DNA from: Sphingomonas chungangi | GTDB lineage: Bacteria; Pseudomonadota; Alphaproteobacteria; Sphingomonadales; Sphingomonadaceae | Reading direction: 5' to 3' | Length of the DNA: 64,000 bases | Assembly (NCBI RefSeq): GCF_013778325.1 | Contig: NZ_JACEIB010000002.1 | Location: 1 to 64,000, forward strand | Shown here: positions 1 to 7,708 of the stretch, piece after piece | How the letters are laid out: every line of letters starts with the position of its first letter | Position numbering within the stretch: the stretch's first letter is position 1 | Made by a program: the position numbers and the translations under genes | The notes under the pieces: generated by a model | Told to the model about the DNA's origin: nothing | The model's database searches: none | Seen by the model: only the letters and a program-made list of their open reading frames with translations

Positions 1-2
1 GC

Positions 3-59
3 CCGACCGCCTTCTTCTCGACGATTGTACTCGCTGCCACCGTCATCTTCTGGCTCTGA
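3..59 (+). CDS. C-terminal tail of a membrane protein (partial)
   Basis: An open frame enters from the left edge and ends in TGA at 57-59. The 18 visible residues end in a hydrophobic stretch (FFSTIVLAATVIFWL), which reads as the last transmembrane helix of an integral membrane protein. There is too little to assign a family. It is the only forward-strand coding signal before the divergent LysR gene at 2404. Confidence 0.4.
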   Translation, partial: PTAFFSTIVLAATVIFWL

Positions 60-121
60 TCAGGGAGTCCTGACCCTAGGCGCCGGCTTGTCGCTGTCGC
101 CATAGCGCCGGCTGTCGGGAT

Positions 122-298
122 TCAGCACCGAAAACCCCGCCTCAGCCGGTATCGGTGCCCGCGCGACGTCTGGACAACATGGCTGGTCGGCAGGAAGTCA
201 TGCCACAGGATCACAGGTTGCCCATCGGGATCGCCGCCGATCCCGTAATGGAGGCGAACCCCGCCGACGGTCGCGAAGGCGCTGCGACAGTGGTCGAT
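122..298 (-). pseudogene. Remnant of an alpha/beta-hydrolase N-terminus
   Basis: On the minus strand, between a TAG at 299-301 and a TGA at 122-124, one frame reads as the start of an alpha/beta-hydrolase of the epoxide-hydrolase type: FATVGGVRLHYGIGGDPDG, then QPVILWHDFLPTSHVV. The second piece corresponds to the beta-strand and HG-x-P oxyanion-hole region. The frame then loses similarity and stops after about 57 codons. No start codon, nucleophile elbow or catalytic His/Asp is present, so this is a decayed fragment truncated at both ends. It lies just downstream of the Old Yellow Enzyme gene on the same strand. The family call rests on pattern recognition only. Confidence 0.55.
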
Positions 299-317
299 CT
301 AGGCGGGCGCATTCATT

Positions 318-1409
318 TCAAGCGGGTTCGACGTCAGCCACCGTCGGATAATCGGTATAGCCCTTGGCGCCGACACCATAGAAGGTTGATGGATCTGGCT
401 TATTAAACGGCGCGTCGGCGCGCAGCCGCTCGACCAGATCGGGGTTCGCGATATACGGCACGCCGAACGCCACCGCGTCGGCCTTGCCATCGGCGATCAC
501 GGCATTGCCCTTCGCCCTGTCGAATCCGGTATTGACGATCAGCGGCACCGCGACCTGCGCACGGAATGTTTCGGCGACATGCTCGATCTGGACACCCTTC
601 TCCGCGTCCTTGGCGTTAGGTTCGAGCAAGGTCAGATAAGCGATGCCGAGACCGTTTAAGCCGTCGATCACGGTCCCGAAAGTTTCTTGCTTATTGCTGT
701 CTTCCATACCGTAGAGAAAACTCGACGGCGACAGGCGGACGCCGACGTGCGCAGCGTCCCAGGCCTCTATCATCGCCTGCGTTGTCTCGATCATCAGCCG
801 CGCTCGGTTCTCGGCCGAGCCGCCATAGGCGTCACTGCGCTTGTTCGATCCGTCCTGCAGGAATTGATCGTGGAGATAGCCATTGGCGCCATGCAGTTCG
901 ACACCATCGAACCCGGCGGCCAGCGCGTTGCGTGTCGCCTGCGCGAAGTCAGCGACGATGCCGGAAATTTCCTCGATCCTCAATTCGCGAGGTATAGGAA
1001 AATCGACCCGGCCCGACGGCAGGAAGAAATCGCCTGTGGCCGGAATCGGCGATGGGGCGACCGGCATCTCGCCGTCGCGCATGCCGGGATGCGCGACGCG
1101 GCCGCAATGCCAGATCTGGCAGAAGATGCGGCCGCCTGCACGATGCACGCGATCCGTCACCATCCGCCAGCCAGCGATCTGATCGTCGCGCCAGAGGCCG
1201 GGACCGCGGATCACGCCTTTGCCCTGAGCGGAAACCGCGGTGCAGTCGGTGACGATGAGGCCGGCGTCCGCACGCTGCGCGAAATACTCGGCCATCGCCT
1301 CGGTCGGCACATTGTCCTCGGTGGCGCGCGTGCGCGTCATCGCCGACATCCAGACGCGGTTCGGCAAGTCGAGCGCGCCGATCTGCAGGGGGGAAAAGAG
1401 ATCGGTCAT
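318..1409 (-). CDS. Old Yellow Enzyme family NAD(P)H:flavin oxidoreductase (NemA-like)
   Basis: A 363-residue FMN TIM-barrel enzyme of the Old Yellow Enzyme family, expected to reduce activated C=C bonds or nitro groups with NAD(P)H in the cytoplasm. Supporting motifs are the N-terminal FMN-binding strand (residues 4-24), QIWHCGR at 98-104, and the substrate-binding pair H173/N176 with Y178 in HGANGYLHDQF. The length matches N-ethylmaleimide reductase and xenobiotic reductases. The start codon overlaps the stop of the upstream NmrA-like gene (ATGA), so the two are cotranscribed and probably translationally coupled. The physiological substrate is unknown. Confidence 0.9.
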   Translation of the reverse strand: MTDLFSPLQIGALDLPNRVWMSAMTRTRATEDNVPTEAMAEYFAQRADAGLIVTDCTAVSAQGKGVIRGPGLWRDDQIAGWRMVTDRVHRAGGRIFCQIWHCGRVAHPGMRDGEMPVAPSPIPATGDFFLPSGRVDFPIPRELRIEEISGIVADFAQATRNALAAGFDGVELHGANGYLHDQFLQDGSNKRSDAYGGSAENRARLMIETTQAMIEAWDAAHVGVRLSPSSFLYGMEDSNKQETFGTVIDGLNGLGIAYLTLLEPNAKDAEKGVQIEHVAETFRAQVAVPLIVNTGFDRAKGNAVIADGKADAVAFGVPYIANPDLVERLRADAPFNKPDPSTFYGVGAKGYTDYPTVADVEPA

Positions 1410-2284
1410 GCGGGGATCCTTTCTCGCTGTTCGGCATCCTTGGATTGCCGGCTGCGGTCAGCGAGTTGCTCGAAATAGGCACGGAGTGTGCGCGGCTCGC
1501 GGCCCAGGATTGCAGTGAGAGTCACGGCGTTCCCGCGCAGGCCGATCGTGTCGTAATGATCGAACATCGGCCGCATCGCCTGTGCGTCCGCGGGAAGCAT
1601 GTCGGGATCAATCCGCCGGGGCGTGATCTCGTGATCCAGCACGTCGCCGATCAAAGCGGCGATGTCGTTGCGATCGAACCAGCCGTCGGCGCACAGCTCG
1701 AATGTGCCGTAGAGCAACCGATCTTCGGTCAGCGCGATCGCCGCTACCTCCGCGACGTCGCGATAATCAACGCGCGAGAAGCGCGTCTCGTTCGACCAGG
1801 GCTCGGCGATTACGCCGGATTGGACGATGCCGTCCCAAGCGCCGGCGAAATTCTGGAACAGGACGGTCGGATGCAGGAAGACATATTCGAGGTGCGAATT
1901 CAGCACAGCGTCCTCGACCGGCGCTTTGAACGCATGGTTGGGCAAGCCGCTCAGCACCGGATGGATCACAGACGAAAAGACGAAGCGACGCACCCCGGCG
2001 TCTATCGCAGCAGTGACGAACGCCCTGCCAACCTCGGCTTCTTTCGGAAGCGCCACAGGGGCAACGTAGAACACGCGGCCGACGCCCTTCAGCGCGGCCG
2101 CCACGCTGTCTGGGTCGCCGAGATCGCCGACCACGACCTCCTGCGCCCCCGCTTCGCGAACAGCCGAAATGTCGGCCGCCTTATGAACCATGCCGCGGAT
2201 GTTCGCTCCGCGTGCAGCGAGCTCGGGAACGACCAGGCCGGCAAACTTGCCGCTCGCGCCTACCACCAATATTGTCTCGTCCAT
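1406..2284 (-). CDS. NmrA-like NAD(P)-binding reductase
   Basis: An atypical short-chain dehydrogenase of the NmrA/NAD(P)H-azoreductase type, about 292 residues. The N-terminal Rossmann fold shows the dinucleotide loop VVGASGKFAG directly after the first strand. An acidic loop (VVGDLGDPDSV) and the central SSVIHP region are typical of NmrA-like proteins, which lack the classical YxxxK triad. I prefer the ATG of MDETILVV at 2284; an in-frame start at 2299 adds five residues. It overlaps the OYE gene by four bases and is divergent from the LysR gene at 2404, so that regulator is the likely controller. Substrate unknown. Confidence 0.85.
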   Translation of the reverse strand: MDETILVVGASGKFAGLVVPELAARGANIRGMVHKAADISAVREAGAQEVVVGDLGDPDSVAAALKGVGRVFYVAPVALPKEAEVGRAFVTAAIDAGVRRFVFSSVIHPVLSGLPNHAFKAPVEDAVLNSHLEYVFLHPTVLFQNFAGAWDGIVQSGVIAEPWSNETRFSRVDYRDVAEVAAIALTEDRLLYGTFELCADGWFDRNDIAALIGDVLDHEITPRRIDPDMLPADAQAMRPMFDHYDTIGLRGNAVTLTAILGREPRTLRAYFEQLADRSRQSKDAEQRERIPA

Positions 2285-2337
2285 CGGATCAGTCCTCAAG
2301 CCAGAGCTAGGTTCACCAGTTTCTAGACCACATAATC

Positions 2338-2351
2338 TCCCACCGCTGGGA
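2338..2351. promoter_or_regulatory. Inverted repeat in the divergent LysR/NmrA promoter region
   Basis: TCCCA-N4-TGGGA lies midway between the divergent NmrA-like gene (start 2284) and the LysR gene (start 2404). A dyad in this position is usual for a LysR-type regulator binding site. The arms are only 5 bp, so chance is possible. Confidence 0.35.
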
Positions 2352-2403
2352 TAGTTCGTCGCATCTGTTGGACAGACTGTGCCGGTAAGTGCAACAATGC
2401 CTT

Positions 2404-3324
2404 ATGCTCGACCTCAACTCCTTGCAGATCTTCGACAAAGTCGCCTCGCTGAAGAGCTTCACTGCTGCAGCACGGGCGCTGGGCTTGCCGAAATCCAATG
2501 TCAGCCGCGCGATCGCCCGTCTCGAGGACGCTCTCGGTACCCGTCTTTTCCAGCGGACCACGCGCGACGTCGTGCTGACCCTGACCGGGCAGGCATTGCT
2601 TGAAAGGAGCGCCGACATCATCGCCAGCCTCAGCGAAGCACTGAACTATGTCGGCAGCCTCAGTGGTCAGCCTCGAGGCACGCTGAAGATCAGCGCCGGC
2701 ATGGGGTTCGGCGTCAACGTGTTGGCCGAGCAGCTTCCGGATTTCCTGCTGCGCTATCCTGAAATCGATATCTCGCTCGATCTCGAAAGCCGCGCTGCCG
2801 ACCTCATCGCGGACTCGGTCGACGTCGCGGTCCGCCTTGGCCCGTTGCCCGATTCCGGGCTGGTCGCGGTGAAGCTTGGCGAAATGCGCCGCTATCTATG
2901 TGCGGCGCCGGCCTATCTCGAGCGGTCCGGATGGCCTGCATCGATCGAGGACGTCGCGCGCCACGACACCATCGACATGCCCGCGCAGGACGGGCGCGCG
3001 AGGGCCTGGTCCTTCTCTCGTGGGACGGAGACGATCCGTCTGGAGACAAAGCCGCGTATCTCCGTCAACGAGGCACTGACGATCCATCGTCTGGTGTCCA
3101 ACGCGGCGGGACTGGGCCTGCTATCGGGTTATATCTGCGGACCGCTAATCGAAGCCCAACGGCTGATTCACCTATTCCCGGATTGGTCGCCGCCTGCCGT
3201 CGAAGTCAGTCTCGTATTTCCCAGCCGCCGTGAGCTTTCGCCCACAGTTCGCGCTTTCGTGGACTACATGAAGGAGGTCAATCGTCCTGGTTATCTGTGG
3301 CTGAACGATTCCTTCAATTGCTGA
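2404..3324 (+). CDS. LysR family transcriptional regulator
   Basis: A LysR-type regulator of about 306 residues. The N-terminal winged helix-turn-helix (residues 1-60) contains the typical ALGLPKSNVSRAIARLEDALG recognition region followed by LFQRTTR. The rest is the type-2 periplasmic-binding effector domain, starting near GTLKISAGMGFG. I chose the ATG at 2404 (MLDLNSLQIF), where family similarity begins; a GTG at 2389 adds five residues. It is divergent from the NmrA-OYE pair, which it probably controls. LysR proteins with this N-terminus often regulate neighbouring oxidoreductases, but the effector is unknown. Confidence 0.9.
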   Translation: MLDLNSLQIFDKVASLKSFTAAARALGLPKSNVSRAIARLEDALGTRLFQRTTRDVVLTLTGQALLERSADIIASLSEALNYVGSLSGQPRGTLKISAGMGFGVNVLAEQLPDFLLRYPEIDISLDLESRAADLIADSVDVAVRLGPLPDSGLVAVKLGEMRRYLCAAPAYLERSGWPASIEDVARHDTIDMPAQDGRARAWSFSRGTETIRLETKPRISVNEALTIHRLVSNAAGLGLLSGYICGPLIEAQRLIHLFPDWSPPAVEVSLVFPSRRELSPTVRAFVDYMKEVNRPGYLWLNDSFNC

Positions 3325-3464
3325 ATTGACAACAACAGGGATTTTCCACAGTCGACCAACTCAGGCCATTCCGGGCACGCATGAAGGCGCCAGAAAGTTG
3401 CCGTTGCGTGCCTCGGTCGCATGGCCGTTTAAGTCGTGCACCGACGGCGGAATTTGAGCAATTG

Positions 3465-3476
3465 TTGCTATAGCAA
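3465..3476. promoter_or_regulatory. Perfect 12-bp palindrome upstream of the first VOC gene
   Basis: TTGCTATAGCAA is a perfect palindrome about 95 bases upstream of the VOC gene at 3571. Eleven of the twelve bases recur at 4319-4330, over the start codon of the helix-turn-helix gene. This suggests that one regulator binds both sites, with the helix-turn-helix protein as the natural candidate. Confidence 0.5.
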
Positions 3477-3570
3477 TCAACGCCCGGCTTGTCGCGATGC
3501 TAGCCGCGCATTTAACTCCGCCCACGGCATTCGGCCGCAGTGTCAGCGCAACATCGGAAAGGGATGATGG

Positions 3571-4017
3571 ATGTCACTCAGGCCCTTTGGCATTTTGGCC
3601 GCCGTCGCCCTCATCTGGCAGGGGGCCGCCTTGGCTGAGCAACCTGGTCACGTCACCGGCATCGGGGGTGTGTTCGTCAAGAGCAAGAATCCCAGGGCTC
3701 TTGCGGAATGGTATCGCGAGGTCCTTGGCCTTGATGTAAAGCCATGGGGTGGAGCGGCGATGCCGTTCGACGCACCCGGCCATCCGCCGAAGATTGCCTG
3801 GACGGCCTTTCCTGACTCCAGCGATCACATGAGTCCATCGGCGCGCGAGTTCATGATCAACTTCGCAGTCGATGACATGGACGCAATAGTTGCGCGCCTG
3901 ACCGCACATGGCGTGCCGATAATCAAGCGCGACGACGATGATAGCTTCGGCCGGTTCGCCTGGATCCAGGATCCCGATGGCACAAAGATCGAGCTTTGGC
4001 AGCCGAAACGAGACTAG
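3571..4017 (+). CDS. Exported VOC (glyoxalase/bleomycin-resistance fold) protein
   Basis: A 148-residue protein with an N-terminal signal peptide (MSLRPFGILAAVALIWQGA, then ALAEQ), followed by a single vicinal-oxygen-chelate module. The module starts at TGIGGVFVKSKNPRALAEWY and ends with the family signature FAWIQDPDGTKIELWQP, where the Glu would be a metal ligand. VOC domains serve as glyoxalases, dioxygenases or binding proteins; an exported copy is less common than cytoplasmic ones. Its stop codon overlaps, tail to tail, the stop of the minus-strand regulator gene ending at 4014. Specific activity unknown. Confidence 0.8.
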   Translation: MSLRPFGILAAVALIWQGAALAEQPGHVTGIGGVFVKSKNPRALAEWYREVLGLDVKPWGGAAMPFDAPGHPPKIAWTAFPDSSDHMSPSAREFMINFAVDDMDAIVARLTAHGVPIIKRDDDDSFGRFAWIQDPDGTKIELWQPKRD

Positions 4018-4319
4018 GCGGAGCGCAGCCGGCGCCAAGGTGTCAGGGGTTCGTATTTGGGAATGTCGGTCGCGCCCTGTCGCGTCACGCGCAACAGGCT
4101 TCTGTCGACGAGATGGAGGACTGCGTCCTGAACGCTGCGCTTCGACAGCCCGGTTCGTTCCGCAAGCTGGGCGTGACTGAGGCGCGCCGCGCCGTCGCCA
4201 GCCTCCGTGGTCAGCGTCAGATAGACCAGAAACGCCGATGCGCGGTGGTCGTGGCCGACAAGGTCTCTCATCAGCGCGTCCACGACATACGCATCGACTG
4301 TGTACCGCCTGTCGCTCAT
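4014..4319 (-). CDS. Small helix-turn-helix regulator
   Basis: A protein of about 101 residues starting at MSDRRYTVDAYV. Its middle forms a winged-helix DNA-binding domain: LSHAQLAERTGLSKRSVQDA resembles the helix-turn-helix of GntR/MarR-like repressors, followed by a wing (LLRVTRQG). There is no room for an effector domain. I chose the ATG at 4317-4319 because the region upstream, in the longer frame, has no family likeness and holds the divergent promoter. A near-perfect palindrome (4319-4330) covers this start codon, which suggests autoregulation. The gene sits between two VOC genes and probably controls them; that role is inferred. Confidence 0.75.
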   Translation of the reverse strand: MSDRRYTVDAYVVDALMRDLVGHDHRASAFLVYLTLTTEAGDGAARLSHAQLAERTGLSKRSVQDAVLHLVDRSLLRVTRQGATDIPKYEPLTPWRRLRSA

Positions 4320-4330
4320 TGCTATAGCAT
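4319..4330. promoter_or_regulatory. Palindromic operator candidate over the regulator start codon
   Basis: TTGCTATAGCAT has a perfect 10-bp core (TGCTATAGCA). It overlaps the start codon of the minus-strand helix-turn-helix gene and lies 54 bases before the TTG start of the second VOC gene. It matches the palindrome at 3465-3476 at 11 of 12 positions. Confidence 0.55.
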
Positions 4331-4383
4331 AGGTGACAAGCGTGGCTCGGCAAAGCGGGCTGACGCAAGCGTGGGAGGTCACG

Positions 4384-4743
4384 TTGCTCCGAAGGCTCAA
4401 CTATGTGGGCATTCCGACCCGCAATCAGGACCGGGCGCTGACCTTCTGGACCGAAATAATGGGCTGCATCATCACCACCGACCGCCTCGTCGGCGAGAAG
4501 CGCTGGATCGAGCTCGCCATACCCGGCGCGCAGACCGGCCTGCTGTTGCTGACCCCTGAAGGGCAGGAGGACCGGGTGGGGACCTTCTTCAACGGATCCT
4601 TCGGATGCGACGACGTTGAATACGCATACGAAAAGCTGTGTGCGCGAGGCGTGGAATTTCTTGGTCCGCCCGAGAAGAAGCCATTCCCGCACGTCTACTT
4701 CAAGGACCCGGATGGGAACTCGTTCTTCCTTTCGAGCCGCTAA
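4384..4743 (+). CDS. VOC family protein (probable TTG start)
   Basis: A single-module vicinal-oxygen-chelate protein of 119 residues: LRRLNYVGIPTRNQDRALTF at the N-terminus, then YFKDPDGNSFFLSSR at the C-terminus. It has no signal peptide, unlike the VOC protein at 3571. The most upstream start (GTG, 4333) would put unrelated residues before the fold. A TTG at 4384 has a strong Shine-Dalgarno, GGGAGGT, five bases upstream and begins exactly at the fold, so I chose it. The gene is divergent from the helix-turn-helix regulator and shares its palindromic operator candidate. Substrate unknown. Confidence 0.8.
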   Translation: MLRRLNYVGIPTRNQDRALTFWTEIMGCIITTDRLVGEKRWIELAIPGAQTGLLLLTPEGQEDRVGTFFNGSFGCDDVEYAYEKLCARGVEFLGPPEKKPFPHVYFKDPDGNSFFLSSR

Positions 4744-5085
4744 CACCCGCTACGTTGCTGCGCAGAAAGTGGCTATTGACCAGGCGTGAGTAGGTGATCG
4801 CGCACCAGTCGCCGAACGCCAGAGGCTGGTCGACTGCGATCAGCGTCAGGTACGTGCTGCCGGTCGGCACGTGATCAGACCAAGACCCCCGGGCCATCTA
4901 TCATCGATCCCAAAAGCGGACCTGCCCGAGCACGCGATTTCACGCGGTGACATTGATCGCGAGTCCGCCTTTCCCCTCCCGAGGTCCCCCCGAATTCGGA
5001 GCCCCAGCCCACAGAACCATGGGAGCGAAGGCGACCGTCATTATCTCAGATTGTCGCGACTTAAGTTTTTCACTGCTCGCATATC
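4744..5085. other. Intergenic stretch without a recognised gene
   Basis: About 340 bases between the second VOC gene and the LysR promoter. Short open frames exist on both strands, but none shows a ribosome site or family likeness. The last 50 bases are AT-richer and probably hold the LysR promoter. Confidence 0.5.
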
Positions 5086-5102
5086 CCTACCTATTTGGTA
5101 GG
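5086..5102. promoter_or_regulatory. Inverted repeat overlapping the LysR ribosome site
   Basis: CCTACC-N5-GGTAGG is a perfect dyad ending eight bases before the ATG at 5111. The right arm, GGTAGG, is also the only plausible Shine-Dalgarno for the LysR gene. A bound repressor or an RNA hairpin here could block translation, which fits autoregulation. Functional role is inferred. Confidence 0.45.
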
Positions 5103-5110
5103 CTATTGCT

Positions 5111-5956
5111 ATGGCCGTCAATCTCCCAACCAATATCCTTCGGAGCTTCGTTGCGATCGCCGATGCCGGGTCGATGCTCCAAGCGGCCGACCACGTCTTT
5201 GTGACGCAGTCGGCACTCAGCCTCCAGATTCGCAAGCTCGAGGATCTGCTCCAACAGTCGCTGTTCCATCGGGACGGGCGGCGGCTCTCGTTGACATCCT
5301 CCGGCGAGCTTCTGCTCGATTACGCGCGCCGGGTGCTCGCGCTCCACGACGAGGCAGTGACAGCGATTGGTTCGCGGCAATTCGTCGGGCCAGTACGCAT
5401 CGGCATGGTCCAAGATTTCGCCGAGGCGCTGCTGAGCGGCGTGCTGGCGCGCTTCTCCGAACTGCATGCCGATGCCCAAATCTATGCGCGCGTGGCCGGC
5501 ACCGCCGAGCTTCTCGGCATGCTCGAGCGCGACCAGCTCGACATCGTGGTCGGCTACGCTGCGGCGGACGCGGCCGACGCCGTGTCGTTGGCTCCCATGG
5601 CCTGGTATGGGGACGAGGCGCTAGTCCACCGCGATGTCCTACCCATCGCCGTGCTCGAACCGCCATGCCGTTTCCGTGAGGCGGCGATCAGCGCTCTCGA
5701 TGCGGCGGGACGCCCTTGGCGGATCGCGATCGAGACGCCGAACCTGTCGTCGCTACGCGCCGCCGTCGACGGCGGCCTCGGCATCACCTGCAGAACCTCG
5801 CTCTTCTCCAGCGATCCCCCTCTCAGGACACCATCGCTGCCCGGTCTTCCGGCGGTCACCTCGATCCTGAGGAGCGGCGACGGTCGCGATCGCGCGGTGC
5901 AGGGGCTTCTTGCCCTCGCCCATGAGGTCGTGGCGGGAACCGAGGCGGCCTTATGA
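5111..5956 (+). CDS. LysR family regulator of the organosulfur cluster
   Basis: A 281-residue LysR-type regulator. The N-terminal winged helix-turn-helix is clear (VFVTQSALSLQIRKLEDLLQ, then LFHRDGRRLSLTSSGE). The C-terminal effector domain starts near GPVRIGMVQDF and is somewhat short. It is the first gene of a co-oriented block ending at 15045, followed closely by the peroxiredoxin-like gene. LysR proteins such as CysB and Cbl control sulfur-starvation genes in enterobacteria; this protein may do a similar job, but it is not recognisably CysB. Candidate operators are the dyad at 5086 and the palindrome at 7696. Confidence 0.9.
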   Translation: MAVNLPTNILRSFVAIADAGSMLQAADHVFVTQSALSLQIRKLEDLLQQSLFHRDGRRLSLTSSGELLLDYARRVLALHDEAVTAIGSRQFVGPVRIGMVQDFAEALLSGVLARFSELHADAQIYARVAGTAELLGMLERDQLDIVVGYAAADAADAVSLAPMAWYGDEALVHRDVLPIAVLEPPCRFREAAISALDAAGRPWRIAIETPNLSSLRAAVDGGLGITCRTSLFSSDPPLRTPSLPGLPAVTSILRSGDGRDRAVQGLLALAHEVVAGTEAAL

Positions 5957-6045
5957 GCGGCGATCATCGATCGCGACTGCTTCTCGTTGGTCGCAGCGGC
6001 GGAGCGGGCCTAGCTGTCGTCATCCGGAACATCCGGAGAGAAATC

Positions 6046-6729
6046 ATGCCCGAACAGTCACCCCTGGCATCCGCGTTCGCGGCGCTCCAGCAGGAGCGCG
6101 AATCGAACTGGGCTGCGGAGGCCCTTGCCGCCAACCACTCGCAGCGGCGGGCATTGGTGAAGAACTTCGACCCGGCGAAGGCTGTTCGCGCTGGCGACGT
6201 GCTCCCGGAGGCCTCGTTTCTCGACCTCGAGGGCAACGAGATCCGCCTGGATTCGCTCGTCGCCGACGGCCCCGCGGTGCTGATCCTGTTCCGCCACGCG
6301 ACCTGCGCCGCCGACAACCTGGCGCTGCCCATCTATGATCGCGACCTGCGCGAGCCTCTCGCCGCCGAGGGCGTGCCTCTCGTCGCCGTCAGCCCCCAGG
6401 TCCCCGAGAGGCTGTCCGCCATACGGGAACGGCACGGCCTGAAGCTGACCGTCCTGAGCGACCCCGACAACCGCTTCGCGCGTGAACTCGGCGTGCTGTT
6501 CGCACCGATGGATCAACCGTCGCCGCCGCCCTCCGGCTGGATCGGCGAGGTGACCGGAACGGGAAGCTGGGAGCTCCCCCAGACCAGCGTCCTGATCGTG
6601 GACCGCGGTCGGATCGTCCGGTTCGTGGCCGTCAGCCCGGACTGGCTCGACCGGGTCGAGCCTAAGGACGTGTTCGACGCGCTCCGCGCCGTTCAGGACC
6701 ATCCTACCTCGAAGCAGGCGGCAGCATGA
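6046..6729 (+). CDS. Peroxiredoxin-like (AhpC/TSA fold) protein
   Basis: A 227-residue thioredoxin-fold protein of the peroxiredoxin-like type. The fold begins near GDVLPEASFLDLEGNEIRL. The loop that normally carries the peroxidatic cysteine reads LILFRHATCAADNLAL, with a single Cys and no CxxC or TxxC arrangement. Later parts (LVAVSPQVPERL, then LTVLSDPDNRFARELGV) match the family well. The ATG at 6046 has GGAGAG eight bases upstream; the longer frame from 5953 overlaps the LysR end and lacks similarity. It overlaps the substrate-binding protein gene by four bases. It may reduce peroxides or handle thiol intermediates made by the cluster. Confidence 0.8.
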   Translation: MPEQSPLASAFAALQQERESNWAAEALAANHSQRRALVKNFDPAKAVRAGDVLPEASFLDLEGNEIRLDSLVADGPAVLILFRHATCAADNLALPIYDRDLREPLAAEGVPLVAVSPQVPERLSAIRERHGLKLTVLSDPDNRFARELGVLFAPMDQPSPPPSGWIGEVTGTGSWELPQTSVLIVDRGRIVRFVAVSPDWLDRVEPKDVFDALRAVQDHPTSKQAAA

Positions 6730-7661
6730 GCCTCCTCGACCGCCGCCAGTTGCTCGCGAACGGCCTCGCTGGGTTCGTCGCCGCTTGCAGCCGCTCCGCG
6801 ACCGATGACACCGGAACGCTGCTCGTCGGCGACCAGCGCGGCGGGCAGAAGGTGGTGCTCGACGCGACGGGAGCGCTCCGCGATCTCCCGTACAGGATCC
6901 AATGGTCCTCGTTCCCCAATGCCGCCCCGGTCCTCGAGGCCCTGAACGCCGGTGCCATCGACGTCGGGTTCGGCGGAGATTCCGCCTTCGTGTTCGCCGT
7001 CGGCTCGGGCGCCAAGGTCAAGGCGATCGGCGGGCAGCGCTATGAAGGCCCCGGCCCGGTGCTCGTCGTCCGGGGAGATTCACGGATTCGCACCATCGAT
7101 CAGATCGCGGGCACGCGGATCGCGACGCCCCGCGGCTCGGTCTCGCACAACCTGATCCTTGCCGCGCTCGAGCACCAGGGCAAGCCGCTCGACGCCGTGA
7201 CCTTCGCCTTCATGTCGCCCCAGGATGGGCAGGCGGCGCTCCAGGGCGGTTCGGTCGACGGCTGGGCGATCTGGGATCCGAACGCCACGCTCGCCGTCCG
7301 GCAGGGCGCGCGCATCGTCGGCGGCAGCGCCGGCCTGGTGCCGTCCTACGCTCTCCTCTTCGCGCGCGATGGCGCCCTCAAGACCAAGCGCGCCGATCTC
7401 CTGGACTACCGCCGCCGCATCGACGCAGGATGGCAATGGGGCGCCGACAACGTCGACGCCTACGCCGACCTGCTGGCGAAGGAGACCGGCGTTGCGGCCG
7501 ATGTCTGGAGGGAGGTCGCCCGACGGACGAAGCGGCTCCCGGCCCCGATCAACGACGCGCTGATCGCAGATCAGCAGAGAACAGCCGATCGCTACTTTAG
7601 AGCCGGCCTACTCCAGAACAAGTTGGACATTCGTACGGGATTCGATCGAAGCTTCTCATAA
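6726..7661 (+). CDS. SsuA-like substrate-binding lipoprotein of an ABC transporter
   Basis: A 311-residue type-2 periplasmic binding protein of the aliphatic sulfonate/taurine/nitrate class. The N-terminus has a twin-arginine-like motif (DRRQLL) and a lipobox ending at C21 (GFVAAC), so it is probably a lipoprotein facing the periplasm. Typical family blocks follow: ALNAGAIDVGFGGDSAFVFA, GTRIATPRGSVSHNLI and VDGWAIWDPNATLA. It overlaps the peroxiredoxin-like gene. Its permease (11667) and ATPase (12439) lie further down the same block, separated by the receptor and monooxygenase genes. The ligand is likely an organosulfur compound; its identity is not visible. Confidence 0.85.
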   Translation: MSLLDRRQLLANGLAGFVAACSRSATDDTGTLLVGDQRGGQKVVLDATGALRDLPYRIQWSSFPNAAPVLEALNAGAIDVGFGGDSAFVFAVGSGAKVKAIGGQRYEGPGPVLVVRGDSRIRTIDQIAGTRIATPRGSVSHNLILAALEHQGKPLDAVTFAFMSPQDGQAALQGGSVDGWAIWDPNATLAVRQGARIVGGSAGLVPSYALLFARDGALKTKRADLLDYRRRIDAGWQWGADNVDAYADLLAKETGVAADVWREVARRTKRLPAPINDALIADQQRTADRYFRAGLLQNKLDIRTGFDRSFS

Positions 7662-7695
7662 GATCGCGATAAAAACTATGAGCGTAAATGGAATA

Positions 7696-7708
7696 ATATT
7701 GGCAATAT
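7696..7708. promoter_or_regulatory. Palindrome in the AT-rich leader of the TonB receptor gene
   Basis: The 140 bases between the binding-protein gene and the receptor gene are strikingly AT-rich. They contain ATATTG-G-CAATAT, a perfect 6+1+6 dyad, overlapping a T-N11-A pattern (7697 to 7709) of the kind LysR proteins bind. A separate promoter for the receptor and downstream genes is likely here. Confidence 0.4.

Noticed and set aside
4700-4897. A 65-codon minus-strand frame overlapping the second VOC gene.
   Set aside because: No ribosome site and no similarity; it overlaps the conserved C-terminus of the VOC gene.
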